Assembly (NCBI GenBank): GCA_964655065.1
Contig: CAZZLC010000021.1
Location: 47,356 to 111,355 of the forward strand
Length of the DNA stretch: 64,000 nucleotides
Reading direction: 5' to 3'
Origin: DRPG01 sp964655065
Lineage (GTDB): Bacteria; Myxococcota_A; UBA796; GCA-2862545
Shown here: positions 48,745 to 59,300 of the stretch, piece by piece
Position numbering within the stretch: position 1 is the first letter of the stretch
Layout of the letters: each line of letters begins with the position of its first letter
Position numbers and translations under genes: made by a program
Notes under the pieces: generated by a model
Seen by the model: the letters and a program-made list of their open reading frames with translations, nothing else
Database searches by the model: none
What the model was told of the DNA's origin: nothing

Positions 48745-50715
48745 TCACTCCGGGCCGCGGTTCGCCAGTGGCCCGAGGTGCGCGTCCAGCTCGTCCACGA
48801 TCGACGCGCGTTGGGTCTCGAGCTCGGCGAGTCGCTCGTCGGTGCGGTGGCGGTCCTGCTCGAGGGCCGCGATGCGTCGTCCGAGCGAGCGGGTGGCCCC
48901 GCCCTCGGCGGCCTCGAGGTCCTGACGTAGACGCTCGAGGGAGGCGTCGAGGCGCTCGGCCTCGCTCGTGACGTCTCGCTGCTCCTCCGAGAGCTCGGCC
49001 AGGCGGGCGGCCAGCCCGGCCGCGCGTCGCATCGAGGAGGCATCGGCGAGCCCGCGGTCGGCCCAGTCCCGGTAGCGTTCGGCCGACACCATGGCCGCGG
49101 AGCGGTGCTCGATGGTGGTGCGGGCCAGGCCGATTCGGTGCGTGGACGGTCCGGGCGGGATGTCGACCACGACCCAGGTCCAGCCACGCTGCGGGTCGAT
49201 CTCGGTGCGCCGGTCCCCCAGCACCTGGGACTGCGGGCCCAGGGTGAACGCGACCCAGACGGCGCGAGGCCGGCCGGACCGGTTGCGGAGCGACAGGGTG
49301 GTGGCTTCGCTCCGGGACCGCGTGATCGTCCACCGGTTCGCCCGCCAGCGCACCGCCTCGTCGCGCTCGGGCTCGGAGCTCGTGGTCCGCTCGAGATCCA
49401 CGTCCAGCTCCTCGCCGACCAGCAGAAGCTGCCGTTCGTCCGGCTTGGTCCTCGCGAAGCGCGTCTCGCCCGAGAAGCCGCCCCCCGCGAGCACCGTCAC
49501 GACCCCGGTCGGCAGGGTGCGGCCGGTCGTGTTGACCATCCACACCGCGGTGCGGGGCTGCTGGCTGCCCGGAGCGAAGGCGACTGCACCCTCGGTCGTC
49601 AGGTCGTCCATCCCCAGGGGGAGCAGGGCACTGTGGTGGGCGGGAAGATCGACGGGCTCCGCCACCCGGACCACGAACTGGGTCGGCGTGTCGACCGGCT
49701 CGGCCTCGCGGAGCTCGGCGGGGGCCGAGGAGAGCCGTCCGAGGCCCTGCCCCGAGACCGACCCGCCTCCCGCGCCGTAGCCGACGCCCGAGGCCCCGAG
49801 CCCGCTCGACACGAGGTCGTGGTCCCCGTCCCACAGGCTGTCGGGCGTGGCGGCCGCGAGCTGGGGGACCGTCGACAGCGCCACGTCCGGGGTCTCCATC
49901 GAGCGCCTCGGGTAGCGCGGCGCGGCCAGCGGGTAGAGGAAGGACCGCGGCTGTCCGTTGGCGACCTCGATGGTGACGTCGGACCAGTCCTCGTCGGTGT
50001 CGTTGTGGACGAGCGCCCAGGCCTGCAGGAGGGCGGCTCCGTCGTCGGCGGCGACGATGCGGTAGGTGGTGCGCCAGACAGGCGCCTCGGCGAGGTAGCC
50101 GATGGCGAGTGAGCCGCCACGGGCGACGTCGACGCGCAGCTGGTGTGGTTGCTGGGCGCGTGACGCGGCAAAGGACCGGCCGGCCTCGTCGAGGCGCCAC
50201 TGCTGATCGGGGGCGAGGCTGCGCACCTCCGCCACGTCCGAGGTGAGGACGCGCACGAGCCCACCGTCGGGCGTGAGCAGGCCGAGCGCCCAGGTGGGGA
50301 CGTCGAGGGTTCGCGGTCCTCGCTCGCCGCCCACCGCCGAGATCGCGTCGACGGAGAGCAGCGTGCCCTGGTGGCGGTCTCCCTGCACGAGCCGAACCGC
50401 GACCGGGGCCCCGAGCAGGGCCTTCAGGCCATCTCCAAATCCGGCGGAGTCCGATTCGGGGAGTCCCGCCAGGGTGCGCACGGCTCGGTCGGAGACCGCG
50501 GCGGGGAACGTGATCGCCCGCACCGAGGCCTGTCCACCGAGCACGACGAGCGACTTCAGCGCGTCGTCGAGGTGGCTCCTGGGCAGGTCGAGCGAGGTCG
50601 AGCCTCGGACCGTTCCCGCCCGCTCGAACCAGGCAACCCCCGTCTCGTAGATCCGCACCCGCTCCACGGGCAACCCGTCCGCCGCCACCGCCCAGCTGGA
50701 CACCCACAACCACAT
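48745..50715 (-). CDS. DUF4139-domain exported protein with C-terminal coiled coil
   Basis: A 656-residue protein. A short hydrophobic start (MWLWVSSWAVAADGLP) precedes a strand-rich half (VERVRIYETGVAWFERAG; DUF4140-like beginning, VWRTTYRIVAADDGAALLQAWALVHNDTDEDWSDVTIEVANG) with the DUF4139 hallmark W(R/S)xxYR...NxTxExW. The sandwich ends with KPDERQLLLVGEELDVDLERT and WTWVVVDIPPG. The C-terminal ~130 residues are coiled coil (ELSEEQRDVTSEAERLDASLERLRQDL). This family is often annotated as mucoidy-inhibitor-like and its function is unknown. A Gly-rich loop (GVGYGAGGGSVSGQGLG) is inserted. GGAGG lies 5 bases before the ATG at 50715. Confidence 0.8.
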   Translation of the reverse strand: MWLWVSSWAVAADGLPVERVRIYETGVAWFERAGTVRGSTSLDLPRSHLDDALKSLVVLGGQASVRAITFPAAVSDRAVRTLAGLPESDSAGFGDGLKALLGAPVAVRLVQGDRHQGTLLSVDAISAVGGERGPRTLDVPTWALGLLTPDGGLVRVLTSDVAEVRSLAPDQQWRLDEAGRSFAASRAQQPHQLRVDVARGGSLAIGYLAEAPVWRTTYRIVAADDGAALLQAWALVHNDTDEDWSDVTIEVANGQPRSFLYPLAAPRYPRRSMETPDVALSTVPQLAAATPDSLWDGDHDLVSSGLGASGVGYGAGGGSVSGQGLGRLSSAPAELREAEPVDTPTQFVVRVAEPVDLPAHHSALLPLGMDDLTTEGAVAFAPGSQQPRTAVWMVNTTGRTLPTGVVTVLAGGGFSGETRFARTKPDERQLLLVGEELDVDLERTTSSEPERDEAVRWRANRWTITRSRSEATTLSLRNRSGRPRAVWVAFTLGPQSQVLGDRRTEIDPQRGWTWVVVDIPPGPSTHRIGLARTTIEHRSAAMVSAERYRDWADRGLADASSMRRAAGLAARLAELSEEQRDVTSEAERLDASLERLRQDLEAAEGGATRSLGRRIAALEQDRHRTDERLAELETQRASIVDELDAHLGPLANRGPE

Positions 50716-50797
50716 CGTGACCTCCGCATCCGACGTGCAGTGGGACGCCGACGCGATGGGGGGGTTCCGGTCGGGGGCGGGGCTTTGCGAACGGTTT

Positions 50798-51322
50798 TCA
50801 CCTCCAGGAGGAGCCGTAGCGGAACGCCTGCCGCAGCTCGTCGTGCAGGGGGTGGGTCGCGTCGACCACGAGGTGCTGGTCGGGTACGACACCGAGCACG
50901 TCGGCGGTGAGCCAGGAGAGCTCGCCGAGCTGGATGGCGGACGCGACGTCGGAGCCGGTGTCGACGGGCTCGGGGAGGGCGAGGAAGATGGCGCCGACCT
51001 CGATGACGAGCTCGAAGGTGCCGCCGGTGGGAACCTCGCCGTGAATGCGGATCGGTCCGTCGAGGACGAGGGTGGCCTGCTCCCAGACGCCGAGCGGGAC
51101 GTCGATGGTTTCGTCGCGGGTCAGGTCGAGGGTGGTGTCGAGGGTGTGCTCGAGGGTCGTGCCGTCGCGGTCGGTGAGGAGCAGCTTCGCGAGCGGCGCC
51201 TCGGCCGAGAGCACGTTCATCGAATCGTGAAGGGCGATGGTGACGGGGTGTCCAATGCCCACGCCGCCAAGCGACGGCATGGTCATCACGAACAAGAACA
51301 TCCAGGGTGCTGACTTGATCAT
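50798..51322 (-). CDS. secreted protein of unknown function
   Basis: A 174-residue protein with a signal peptide (MIKSAPWMFLFVMTMPSLGGVGIG) and a beta-rich acidic domain with repeated Thr/Asp strands (TTLEHTLDTTLDLTRDETIDV, GTFELVIEVGAIFLALPE). It contains no Cys and no recognisable motif. GGAGG lies 5 bases before the ATG at 51322. It is upstream of the DUF4139 gene by 82 bases on the same strand, so the two may form a cell-envelope operon. No relatives are recognised. Confidence 0.65.
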   Translation of the reverse strand: MIKSAPWMFLFVMTMPSLGGVGIGHPVTIALHDSMNVLSAEAPLAKLLLTDRDGTTLEHTLDTTLDLTRDETIDVPLGVWEQATLVLDGPIRIHGEVPTGGTFELVIEVGAIFLALPEPVDTGSDVASAIQLGELSWLTADVLGVVPDQHLVVDATHPLHDELRQAFRYGSSWR

Positions 51323-51464
51323 CCGAACCTCCAGACACGGCACTCGTGTCAGGAGCAGGATGGATCACGGCTTTGCCGAACTCCAGGATAATTGGAGGGC
51401 ACGCCACGAACCGTCGTGGCAAATCCACGGGAATCAATCTGCAGAATACCCAGGTCGATCCAGG

Positions 51465-52334
51465 TCACTCTCGGGAAGACTCCCGCTGGACCCTCGAGGA
51501 GAGCGGAAACATCTGAAGACTGACCTGAAAGACTCGGTCGCGCGGTTCTTTCCAGCCGTCGACACGATGGAGCGTCTGCGACAGCGCCTCCCAAAGCGCT
51601 CGCCGCAAATCTGGAATCCTGGACTCGGGGATGGCCATCGTAAAACCGAAGAATCCGGTTTCGTCCTCAACTCCGGGCTCGTGGTAGTCGTCCATGACGC
51701 GACCCACCAGGCGAAGGGAGTCGCGGTGGTAGCCGTAGCTGCCAAGTTGGGCGACCCGCTCGGCGCTCTGGAGGGTGGGCGTGGCCGGTACGAGCGAGTC
51801 GCCGTCCGTGACGAGCCACCCGAGCCGTTCCAGGGTCTCGAGAGCTTCGACGACAGTTTCTACGTCCAGTCGCGGCTGCAGTTGGTCGGCGATCCACGAT
51901 GGGTCGGGGCGAAAAGCCCTGCACTCGGCCAGCGTCCGGATGGCGGAGAAATAGACGTTCGAGACGAACTTGAATTGGTCTACGTCCACCTGAGGCCCCT
52001 GTCGGCGCATCCTCAACTCGACGAGCGCGGCCCACGCTCGCTCGTGCTCCTCGCCCGGACCCGCCTGCCCCAGCCGCACCAGCAGCGCGAAGTACGTCGT
52101 CTCGTCCTCGTCGAGCTCCATCGCCTTCGCGAACAACGGGATCCGGGTCTCCGCCAGGTTCCGGTGCCCCTTGATGATGTTGGACATCACGCTCGGATCC
52201 GACGAGCCGAGCCGCTTCGCGAAGATCCGGTGGCTGAAGCGGGTTCCCCCTGACTTCTTCCAGGCGAACCAGTCCGCGAGGTACTGCCGGAACGCGGTGT
52301 ATGCGTAGATGTCGGGCCGGTCGGGACGAGTCAT
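51465..52334 (-). CDS. TIGR02147-family predicted regulator
   Basis: A 289-residue protein of the TIGR02147/DUF4423 family: DIYAYTAFRQYLADWFAWKK, FSHRIFAKRLGSSDPSVMSNIIKGHRNL (an HTH-like, Xre-type start) and YFALLVRLGQA. A ~180-residue C-terminal half follows, including FKFVSNVYFSAIRTLAE and LERLGWLVTDGDSLVPA. The family is expanded in Myxococcota, Fibrobacterota and Bdellovibrionota and is thought to regulate transcription; targets are unknown. The ATG at 52334 is chosen because the conserved part begins nine residues later. It is divergent from the CARF-like gene, with repeated GCATAC sites between. Confidence 0.85.
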   Translation of the reverse strand: MTRPDRPDIYAYTAFRQYLADWFAWKKSGGTRFSHRIFAKRLGSSDPSVMSNIIKGHRNLAETRIPLFAKAMELDEDETTYFALLVRLGQAGPGEEHERAWAALVELRMRRQGPQVDVDQFKFVSNVYFSAIRTLAECRAFRPDPSWIADQLQPRLDVETVVEALETLERLGWLVTDGDSLVPATPTLQSAERVAQLGSYGYHRDSLRLVGRVMDDYHEPGVEDETGFFGFTMAIPESRIPDLRRALWEALSQTLHRVDGWKEPRDRVFQVSLQMFPLSSRVQRESSRE

Positions 52335-52476
52335 GGAAACGAGCTCCTGCAACGCGCAGCATACACCGTATGCGGGCACGCATACGAAACCTGCGTCGGC
52401 CGAAGACCCAACCGCCAAGCTCATTCTCGCGGATTCTCAGCCGGCTGTCGAATCCGGCGGTTGCGCGGGCGCATAC
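52299..52476. promoter_or_regulatory. cluster of GCATAC/GTATGC sites between TIGR02147 and CARF-like genes
   Basis: Five copies of one 6-mer fall in 178 bases: GTATGC at 52299, a perfect inverted repeat GCATAC-ACC-GTATGC at 52359-52373, GCATAC at 52380 and GCATAC at 52471. The four outside the inverted repeat's first arm are flanked by C/G (CGCATAC or its complement). In ~70% GC DNA an A/T-bearing 6-mer would be expected well under once in this length. It covers the divergent promoter region and the first codons of the TIGR02147 gene. Confidence 0.5.
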
Positions 52477-52499
52477 GGTCATCGCGAGGGAGGACGTCC

Positions 52500-53339
52500 A
52501 TGCGGGAGGCCCGTGAGACCCACACCGAGCCCACGTTGAATCCGCCATCGCCCGCCGCCCTCGGCCCGGTCGCGGCCAGAGGCGATCTCGTGGGCATTGG
52601 GACCGCGGCCGGGGCTGGGATCGCGCTCGTCGCGACGAGCGTGATCGGGCTGGTGCGCGGCACGATCGTGCCGTGGCTGGGCAGCACGCTGGCGATCCTG
52701 GGGATCGCGGTGCTCGTGGCGGTGGCCGGCGTGGTCGGGTGGTCGCTCGCCCGTCGTCGCCCGCCGGTCCGTCGGCGCTCCCGCCCGGGCCCGGGACCCG
52801 CGGCCCTCGTGTTCGCATGTGGCGATGCCCCCCAGGTGAGCTGGCTCGATCGGCTCGTCGAGCTCGACCGGGACGTTCGTCGCGACATGGCCCTCCGCGT
52901 CCCCAGCGTCCGCCGCGGCGTGCGGTGGCTCGCGGACCTGCTGCAGGTCCTCGAACACCACCACGGCACCCTCGAGCGACTCGTCCTGGTGACGGATCGC
53001 GCGACCTACCCCGGGCCGGTGCGCGCCGCGCTGGACCGGTTGATCCGCAGCCACGCCGACCCACTGCGCGGCGAGGCCGGGCCCTGCCTCACCATCGAGC
53101 ACCTCGAGCTCGACGAGCCCGACGATCCCGAGCAAGTCTTCGCCGCCGTGTCGGGCAAGCTCCACGAGCTCGCCCTGCGGCACCGGCGTCGACGCCTCGC
53201 CGTGGCCCCCACCGCGGGCAGCTCGCCCACGGACATGGCGCTGACCCTGGCCGCATCGGTCCATGGCAGCGAGCTCGTCTACTTCCGGGGCACCCGGGGG
53301 CCCGACGAGGGACCCGAGCACTTCTCCGCCGTCAGCTGA
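52500..53339 (+). CDS. membrane protein with cytoplasmic CARF-like Rossmann domain
   Basis: A 279-residue protein with two membrane helices (LVGIGTAAGAGIALVATSVIGLV and WLGSTLAILGIAVLVAVAGVVGW), then a basic linker and a ~185-residue alpha/beta domain. The strand order reads AALVFACGD, then LERLVLVTD after ~70 helical residues, then LTIEHLELDEPDDPEQVFAAV, then RLAVAPTAGSSPTDMALTLAAS, then GSELVYFRG. This parallels the CARF fold of CRISPR ring-nucleotide sensors, where the fourth element is an (I/V)xxTxGTKxM-type loop before a helix and the last strand ends (E/K)LVYV. The T-G-x-x-x-x-M spacing is kept, but the match is by eye only. The start has GGAGG 7 bases upstream. Its last 8 bases overlap pfa3 on the opposite strand. 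Confidence 0.55.
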   Translation: MREARETHTEPTLNPPSPAALGPVAARGDLVGIGTAAGAGIALVATSVIGLVRGTIVPWLGSTLAILGIAVLVAVAGVVGWSLARRRPPVRRRSRPGPGPAALVFACGDAPQVSWLDRLVELDRDVRRDMALRVPSVRRGVRWLADLLQVLEHHHGTLERLVLVTDRATYPGPVRAALDRLIRSHADPLRGEAGPCLTIEHLELDEPDDPEQVFAAVSGKLHELALRHRRRRLAVAPTAGSSPTDMALTLAASVHGSELVYFRGTRGPDEGPEHFSAVS

Positions 53340-56300
53340 CGATCTGCGGCCCCCGCGGCCCGTAGAGCCGCTGCGCGAGCTCCCGGAGCCACCGGTCGAC
53401 CGGGCTGTCCGACAACGCGAGGGTTCCCGAATCGGCGCCCTCGAGCACCCGCCGGATGGGCTCCGTCGGGGACGCGACCTGCCGCAACACCTGCAGGAGT
53501 ACGGCGTGCGGGTGGGTGGCCCCCGTCCGCTCGACCCAGGCGTTCGCGGCACCGTCCATCCCGGGATCCCCCGCGAAGGGCACCTCCTCCGCGATGGGCG
53601 GACCGAGCTCGTTCATCGCGGCGATGACCAGTTCCTTGCGGTCCTTGTAGGTCATGGGCCGCAGCGTCTCGGGCAGGATCGGGCGGCCGAGCCAGAGATC
53701 CTGCCGACCCATGCCCACGGGGAACTCGAGCCGCGAAGCCAGCGGCTCGACGGGCAGCGCCCCCACGAACCTCACCGGGACGATGGGCGCATCGACGTGC
53801 AGCGCCATGTCGATGAACGCCCCGCTCATCTTCTGGACGGGCTGCCGCGCGGAGAGGGCTCGCGTGCCTTCGACGTGCACCATCACGGACTTACCCGCCG
53901 TCGTCATCTCGGTGGCGAGCTCGGCGATGATGCCGGGCAGGCTCGCCTTGTCTTCGCGATCGAAGAAGGTGATCACGCGCGGGTCCTTGGCGTCCGGGTA
54001 CGCGAAGCACAGCGCGATGAGGCGGCCGAGCCAGCTCTCGCGGTGCTCCGCCTTGGCCACGGTCACAGTGTTCACGCCGTGGATGCCGCTGCCGAGGATG
54101 CTCATCACCAGGGACTCGACCCCCACCTGGTGGTTGCCGAGGTAGAGCAGGCTCCGCCCCGACACCGCCTCGTGGGCAGCGGGATCCACGAGGTGGACCC
54201 GGCGCACGAACCGGCGAATGAGCCCGTAGTAGAGGTCCTCGACGGGCCAACGCCCCACGCCGAAGTACCGGTCCCAGTGCTCGGCCACCGGCGCGATGTC
54301 GAGCACGGGGTCGGCCCCGCGCACGGTCACCCGGTCGGGCCCGGCCTCGACGGTCACCGGCCACACCGTCAGCGGCTGGGCGGTGCTGATCGCGTGCCCC
54401 TCGTGGACGGCCACGGTCTCCGGATGCACCCCGGCTCGCTGGGCCACGTGGTCCTTGACCGCCACCTGGATCAGCCGCTCGGCCCCCTGAGCGTCGGTCC
54501 CGTAGAGCTCGGCCACCGTTCCGGGCAGCCAGTCCGCAGCCAGCACGGTCGCCGACTCGGTGTGGCTGGTCGCTCCCTGGTGCGTGGACAACGAGAGCCC
54601 CGGCACGAACTGCCGGTCGCGCAGAAAGGCGACCCGCTCGGGACCGGGCGCGCTGCCGATCGGTCCCTTGGGCAGGAGCACCTCGGCGATGGCCAGCTCG
54701 AGCCAGACCCTGTTGCGATCGGCGTCGATCGCCTGGATCTCGATGCGGGGCAGGGGGCCACTGCCCGCCCGCTCGACCATCCCCGCGAATCGTGCCTCGA
54801 CGCGAATGCGGCCGGTGGGCGCGGGGCCAAAGAAGCGCAACGACTCGACGTGCAGCGGATAGCCGACGAGCCCGGGATCGATGTCGGCGCTCCACTGGTG
54901 CAGCGCGTCGTGGGGAATGGCGTGGAGCACCGCATCCAGCAGTCCCTGATGCAGGGTGCCCGCGGGCACCTGGCCCTGCGAGGGGTCCAGCTCGGCGGTC
55001 GCCCCCGCGGGTCCGAGCGCCCACGACGTGAGGTAGTGGAACGCAGGTCCGTGGAACAGCGTGCCCAGCGCATACGGGTCCGGCATGGGCGTCGCCCGGG
55101 CGAGCGGCGGCCACGGCGCGGGCGACGGCGGGTAGCCGGTCGCGACGCGGACCGTTCCCGACGCCGCGGTCTCGAACCGAGACATCGCAGCATTGCGTGC
55201 CTCGCGCCACACCTCGAGCGTGACGTCGACGTTGGCTCCGCCGCCGTCGCGGTGGACCGCCGAGACCACGGGGCGCACCCGGACCGGCCCGTCCACCCGG
55301 ACCCACCCGCGCACGGCCAGGTCGCGCACCTCGACCACGTTCCCCGACACTGCGGCGAGGGCCTCACCGGCCAGCCGGTCGACCATCGACATCGCGGGCA
55401 GCGCCGGTACGGTCCAGGTCGGACGGTGGTCGGCGAGGAAGCCGTCGGGGTGGAGGACCTCTTCCGGACCGGGACCCGTCCGAGACGCTCGGCGCTCCAC
55501 TGGCTCGTCGCCCTCGACGATCCGCATGCCGAAGTCGCCCTCGTAGATCCGGAGGTCGTCGACCCACAGGTAGACGTGGGCCCTCGCGAAGGGCCCCCGT
55601 TCGTCCCGTCCGACCTCGGTGATGTCGAGCTCGCAGCGGATGACCTCGTTCTCGGGGATCACCTGCCCCCGGTACTTCCAGACGTGCTTCTGGCCCATCA
55701 ACAGCGGCTCGAAGCGCGGGTTGGCCACCCCAGCGTGCAGGTCCTTCTCGATCATGAAGAACTGGAGCAGCTGGAGCATCGCCTCGAGCCCGAGCGAGCC
55801 GGGCTGGACGGGGTCCGTGTAGAAGTGGGCCTTGAAGAACCACTCGGCGGGATCGACGTCCTTCTCGGAGCGCAGGCGCCCGAGCCCCGCCGAGCCACCG
55901 TCGGGCCAGAAGCCCGTCACGCGGTCCAGCATCAGGAGCATGGGCTCGGCGAGCCGCAGCGCACCGGCGCAGTAGCGCTCGGGCCGGGCGGTCAGGTCGA
56001 CGAAGAAGTCGCTGTCTGCGTGCAGCGCAGCCCGATCCTCGTCGGTGGGCACGATTCCGACCTGGTTGGCCAGCGCGGCCCGGGGGAAGAAGCCGAACAC
56101 CGTGTCGAGGTCATAGACCAGCGTGTCGCCGAGGAAGCACTGGACCGCGAACGACTCGATGATCATGCCTCCGGACCGGGAGATGGACTTGATCTTTGCC
56201 TTGGTGGTGAGCGTGCCGCTGTCGGGCAGACACTCGACGTGCCAGGTCGCGGTCCCGTCGAGGTTGCGGAAGTAGAGGTCCTGCTCGGTGGTGAGCGCCG

Positions 56301-59300
56301 ACCCCACGAAGCACGCGATCCAGCCGCACGGCTGCAGTGCCGCCTCGAGGAGCACGCAGAAGGGCATCGTCGGATACCCGTTCTCGCGGAAGTACCAGGC
56401 ATCGGCCGGGATGTCGTACTCGAGCTCGATGTTCGTGCCGATCTGCATCCCGCCGATGGCGCCGTCGATCTTCGTGACCCGCGACATGAAGTGGTAGGGG
56501 TCGCCGGGCAGGCGCGCGCAGTGTCGGCCTTCGTCGAAGGGTCGGTAGAGGGGGCCGAACGCGTCGGATGGCTTGCCCCAGGCACAGGCGACGAGCGACG
56601 CGTAGCCAAAGGGAAAGCCGTCCACCACGGCGACCGGCTTGGGCTCCTCGTAGCCCTCGAGCACCTCGGGGCGGGTGGTCAGCGGCCAGTCGGGACGGAG
56701 CCGGAGCCCCACGCGACGCGCCCAGAACGCCTTGAGCCCGTCGCAGGTGCACAGGAAGTCGGCGTAGATGGTGGGCCAGGGCCCGTCGTGGACCTCCTCG
56801 ACGAAGATCTCGTAGACCACGAGTCTCGCCTCGGGGGTCACCTGACCGCGGCACCGCAGATCGTAGGTGAGGTCCGGGACGGGCTCGAAGGTCCACCCGT
56901 CCTTGTCGAGGGTGTAGCCGAGGGACGCCGCGTAGAAGCCGAGCGCCTGCAGGCAGGCCTCGAACATCATGGTGCCCGGCATGCAGGGGTCGTCCTTGAA
57001 GTGACCCTGGAAGAACCAGTCCTCGGGCGTGATGTCCTGCTCCGCGCGCAGGTAGCCGCGACCCCACGGACCGCCCGCGGGATCGAGCACGGGGATGCGG
57101 GTCCAGAACGACAGCGGGTCGGGCGCGATGCGCGGGGCTCGGACGTGGGTCTGGAGGCGCTCGAAGCCCGGACCGAAGGCGCGGTACCCGTCTCCGTGGG
57201 CGAACGCCTCGACCTGGGCCTCGTCGAACGACGTCCGGATGCAGCGGACCTTCGGGGGGTCGAGTCGGGCGGTGGGGTCGTACTCCCCGGTCTCCGGCGA
57301 CCAGAGGATGCCGCCCGACTCGGCGAGCTCCTCGTCGGTGAAGAAGCCGGCCTGCCCCTCGCGCACCACGAGTCGGGGCTGTCCGGCATCGTCGGTGCAG
57401 TCGTAGTGGAAGAAGAAGATCGCCGTGTCGCCGACGTTGGCGTGCCCGTCGACGTGGATCTCGTAGTGCAGGGTCTCGCCGGGCCGCGGCAGGCCCCCGT
57501 GGTAGGTCAGCTGGCAGCCGAGCAGGCGGTAGACCCGCTCCCCGCGGTTGCGGAAGTCGGCCCCGAGCCAGCTGATGAGCAGCAGGTCAGCCTGGCCGGC
57601 TTCGATCATCGCCCCGGCGGGCATGGTGCCGTCGTGCAGGTACCAGGCGTCGGGCGTCACGTCGGTCTCGGTCCAGATGACGCCGGTGGTCATGGAGCCT
57701 GGCTCGGCGTCGATGCCCGTCACCCGATCCGCGAGGAGCAGCGGCGGCTCCGGCATGCGGACCTGGCGGGGGAAGTCGTCCTGGATCGCGAACATCGGCC
57801 CGAAGACCTCGGAGATCTTGCCGGACGCCAGCCGCTCGAGCTCGGCGCGGGAGTAGGACGGACCAGGGCGCTGCGGCTTCGAAGGCCGCGCGGCCTCGGC
57901 GGTCGCCAGGGGCCTCGGGGGCGCCTCGGGCCGCGGCGCCTCGGGTGCCGGGGGCGTGGGCGCCGGCGGCAGGAGCGCAGGCGCCACCAGGGGCTCCGGG
58001 AGGCTCTCGGACCGTAGCCCGCCCTGGTGCCGCATCCGGATGGCCTCGGCGAGGCGAGCCGTGGTGCGGTGCTGCATCGCGAGGAAGCTCGCGTGGGCCT
58101 GCTGCTGCTGGGCGAGGAAGCTCGCGTGGGCCTCGGACAGGTGCCGGTGGAGGTCGGCCAGCGCGGCGAGGTGCGCCGGCGACGATCCGACCGGTCGCGC
58201 CACCGGGCGGGGAGCGGGAGCCGGCTCGGCCGCGGGTGGAGGAGGCGACGGTGCCAGCGCAGCCGCCGGAGGTGGGCTGGCGGGAGCACTGGCGATCCTC
58301 GAAGGAGGGCTGGCGGGAGGACGGGCGATCCTCGAAGGAGGGCTGGCGGGAGGACGGGCCCCCCCCGAGGGCCTCTGCGCTACGAGGGGCGGAGCGGGCG
58401 CCATGCGCTCGACCGCCCCCTCGAAGCCCGTGCTCCTCGCCGTAGCGCCCCAGCTCGAGGCGGGCAGCGGCGCCACCTCGACGGTCGTTGCCGGCAGGGC
58501 CGGGGCGGGCGGCATGCTCGCGTCGGAGACCACGTTCGCCGAAGGCCGCTCCGGGGGCCAGGGGATGGCCGGCGGGTGAGCGGGGAACCGGATCGGCCGG
58601 TCCACCGGGCGAGGCGGAGCCGGCAGGGCCACGGTCGTGCCCGCGGAGCGGACCGCGATCTGCAAGGTGGAGCCCGAGAAGCTCCGGCTGGTCACCGCCG
58701 CCTGGTCGGCGGACGCGCCAGCCTGGGCGGACGGCGCGCGACGGGTGGCCACCGAGACCACCGCCGCCGCGACGTGAAGCAAGGCGCGGGCCGCGTGAGC
58801 CCGCCCGAGCGTCGCGCCCAGATCCTGGCCCGCAGGGTCGTCGCCGAACCGAAGCCCGGCCGCCGCACCTCCCGCCTCCTCGATCAACCCGAGGATGGCG
58901 TCGCCGTCGCGTCGAGCTGCCGACTCGGTCTTCAGGAGCAGCACCACCGCGGCGTCACCGGCCGGCCCTTCGACGCCGACCCCCGACGCCGCGGCCTCGT
59001 GAACCGGCTCGGCCGACAGGTCCACCGCACCCGCCAGCGCCACGTCCACCTCGCCAGCCCGCAGCAGGCGCATCGCGGTCGTGAGTGCGACGAGCCCCGA
59101 GTGCTCCTCGGCCGCCACCGTGAAGCCGGGGCCCCCGATGTCGAGCTGGGAGTTGATCCGGTTGGCCGGAATGTTCGGCATGTTGCCCACGACCCCGGCA
59201 CTCTCCAGGACGGGAACGATGGCGTCCTGCACCTCGCGAACCCCGGCCCCGCCGAGCTCGGCGACCCAGTCGGCGACGCGCCAGCGCGCGCCGTATCGGC

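Noticed and set aside
52500..53339. CRISPR-Cas locus
   Set aside because: The CARF-like protein prompted a search, but no direct-repeat array, Cas1/Cas2 or effector nuclease is present in the window.
53263..58017. 1584-codon open frame on the plus strand opposite pfa3
   Set aside because: It is the antisense shadow of a very GC-rich, long coding gene: no ribosome site, no domain, low-complexity His/Arg/Gly composition. The minus strand shows complete catalytic motifs.
58275..58366. Tandem repeat as a CRISPR or minisatellite element
   Set aside because: There are no spacers, the unit is 33 bp head-to-tail, and it is in frame with the Pfa3 linker.
57834..58620. Acyltransferase domain between CLF and DH in Pfa3
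   Set aside because: The segment is Pro/Ala low-complexity with a short coiled stretch (HASFLAQQQQAHASFL); no GHSxGE or other AT motif.
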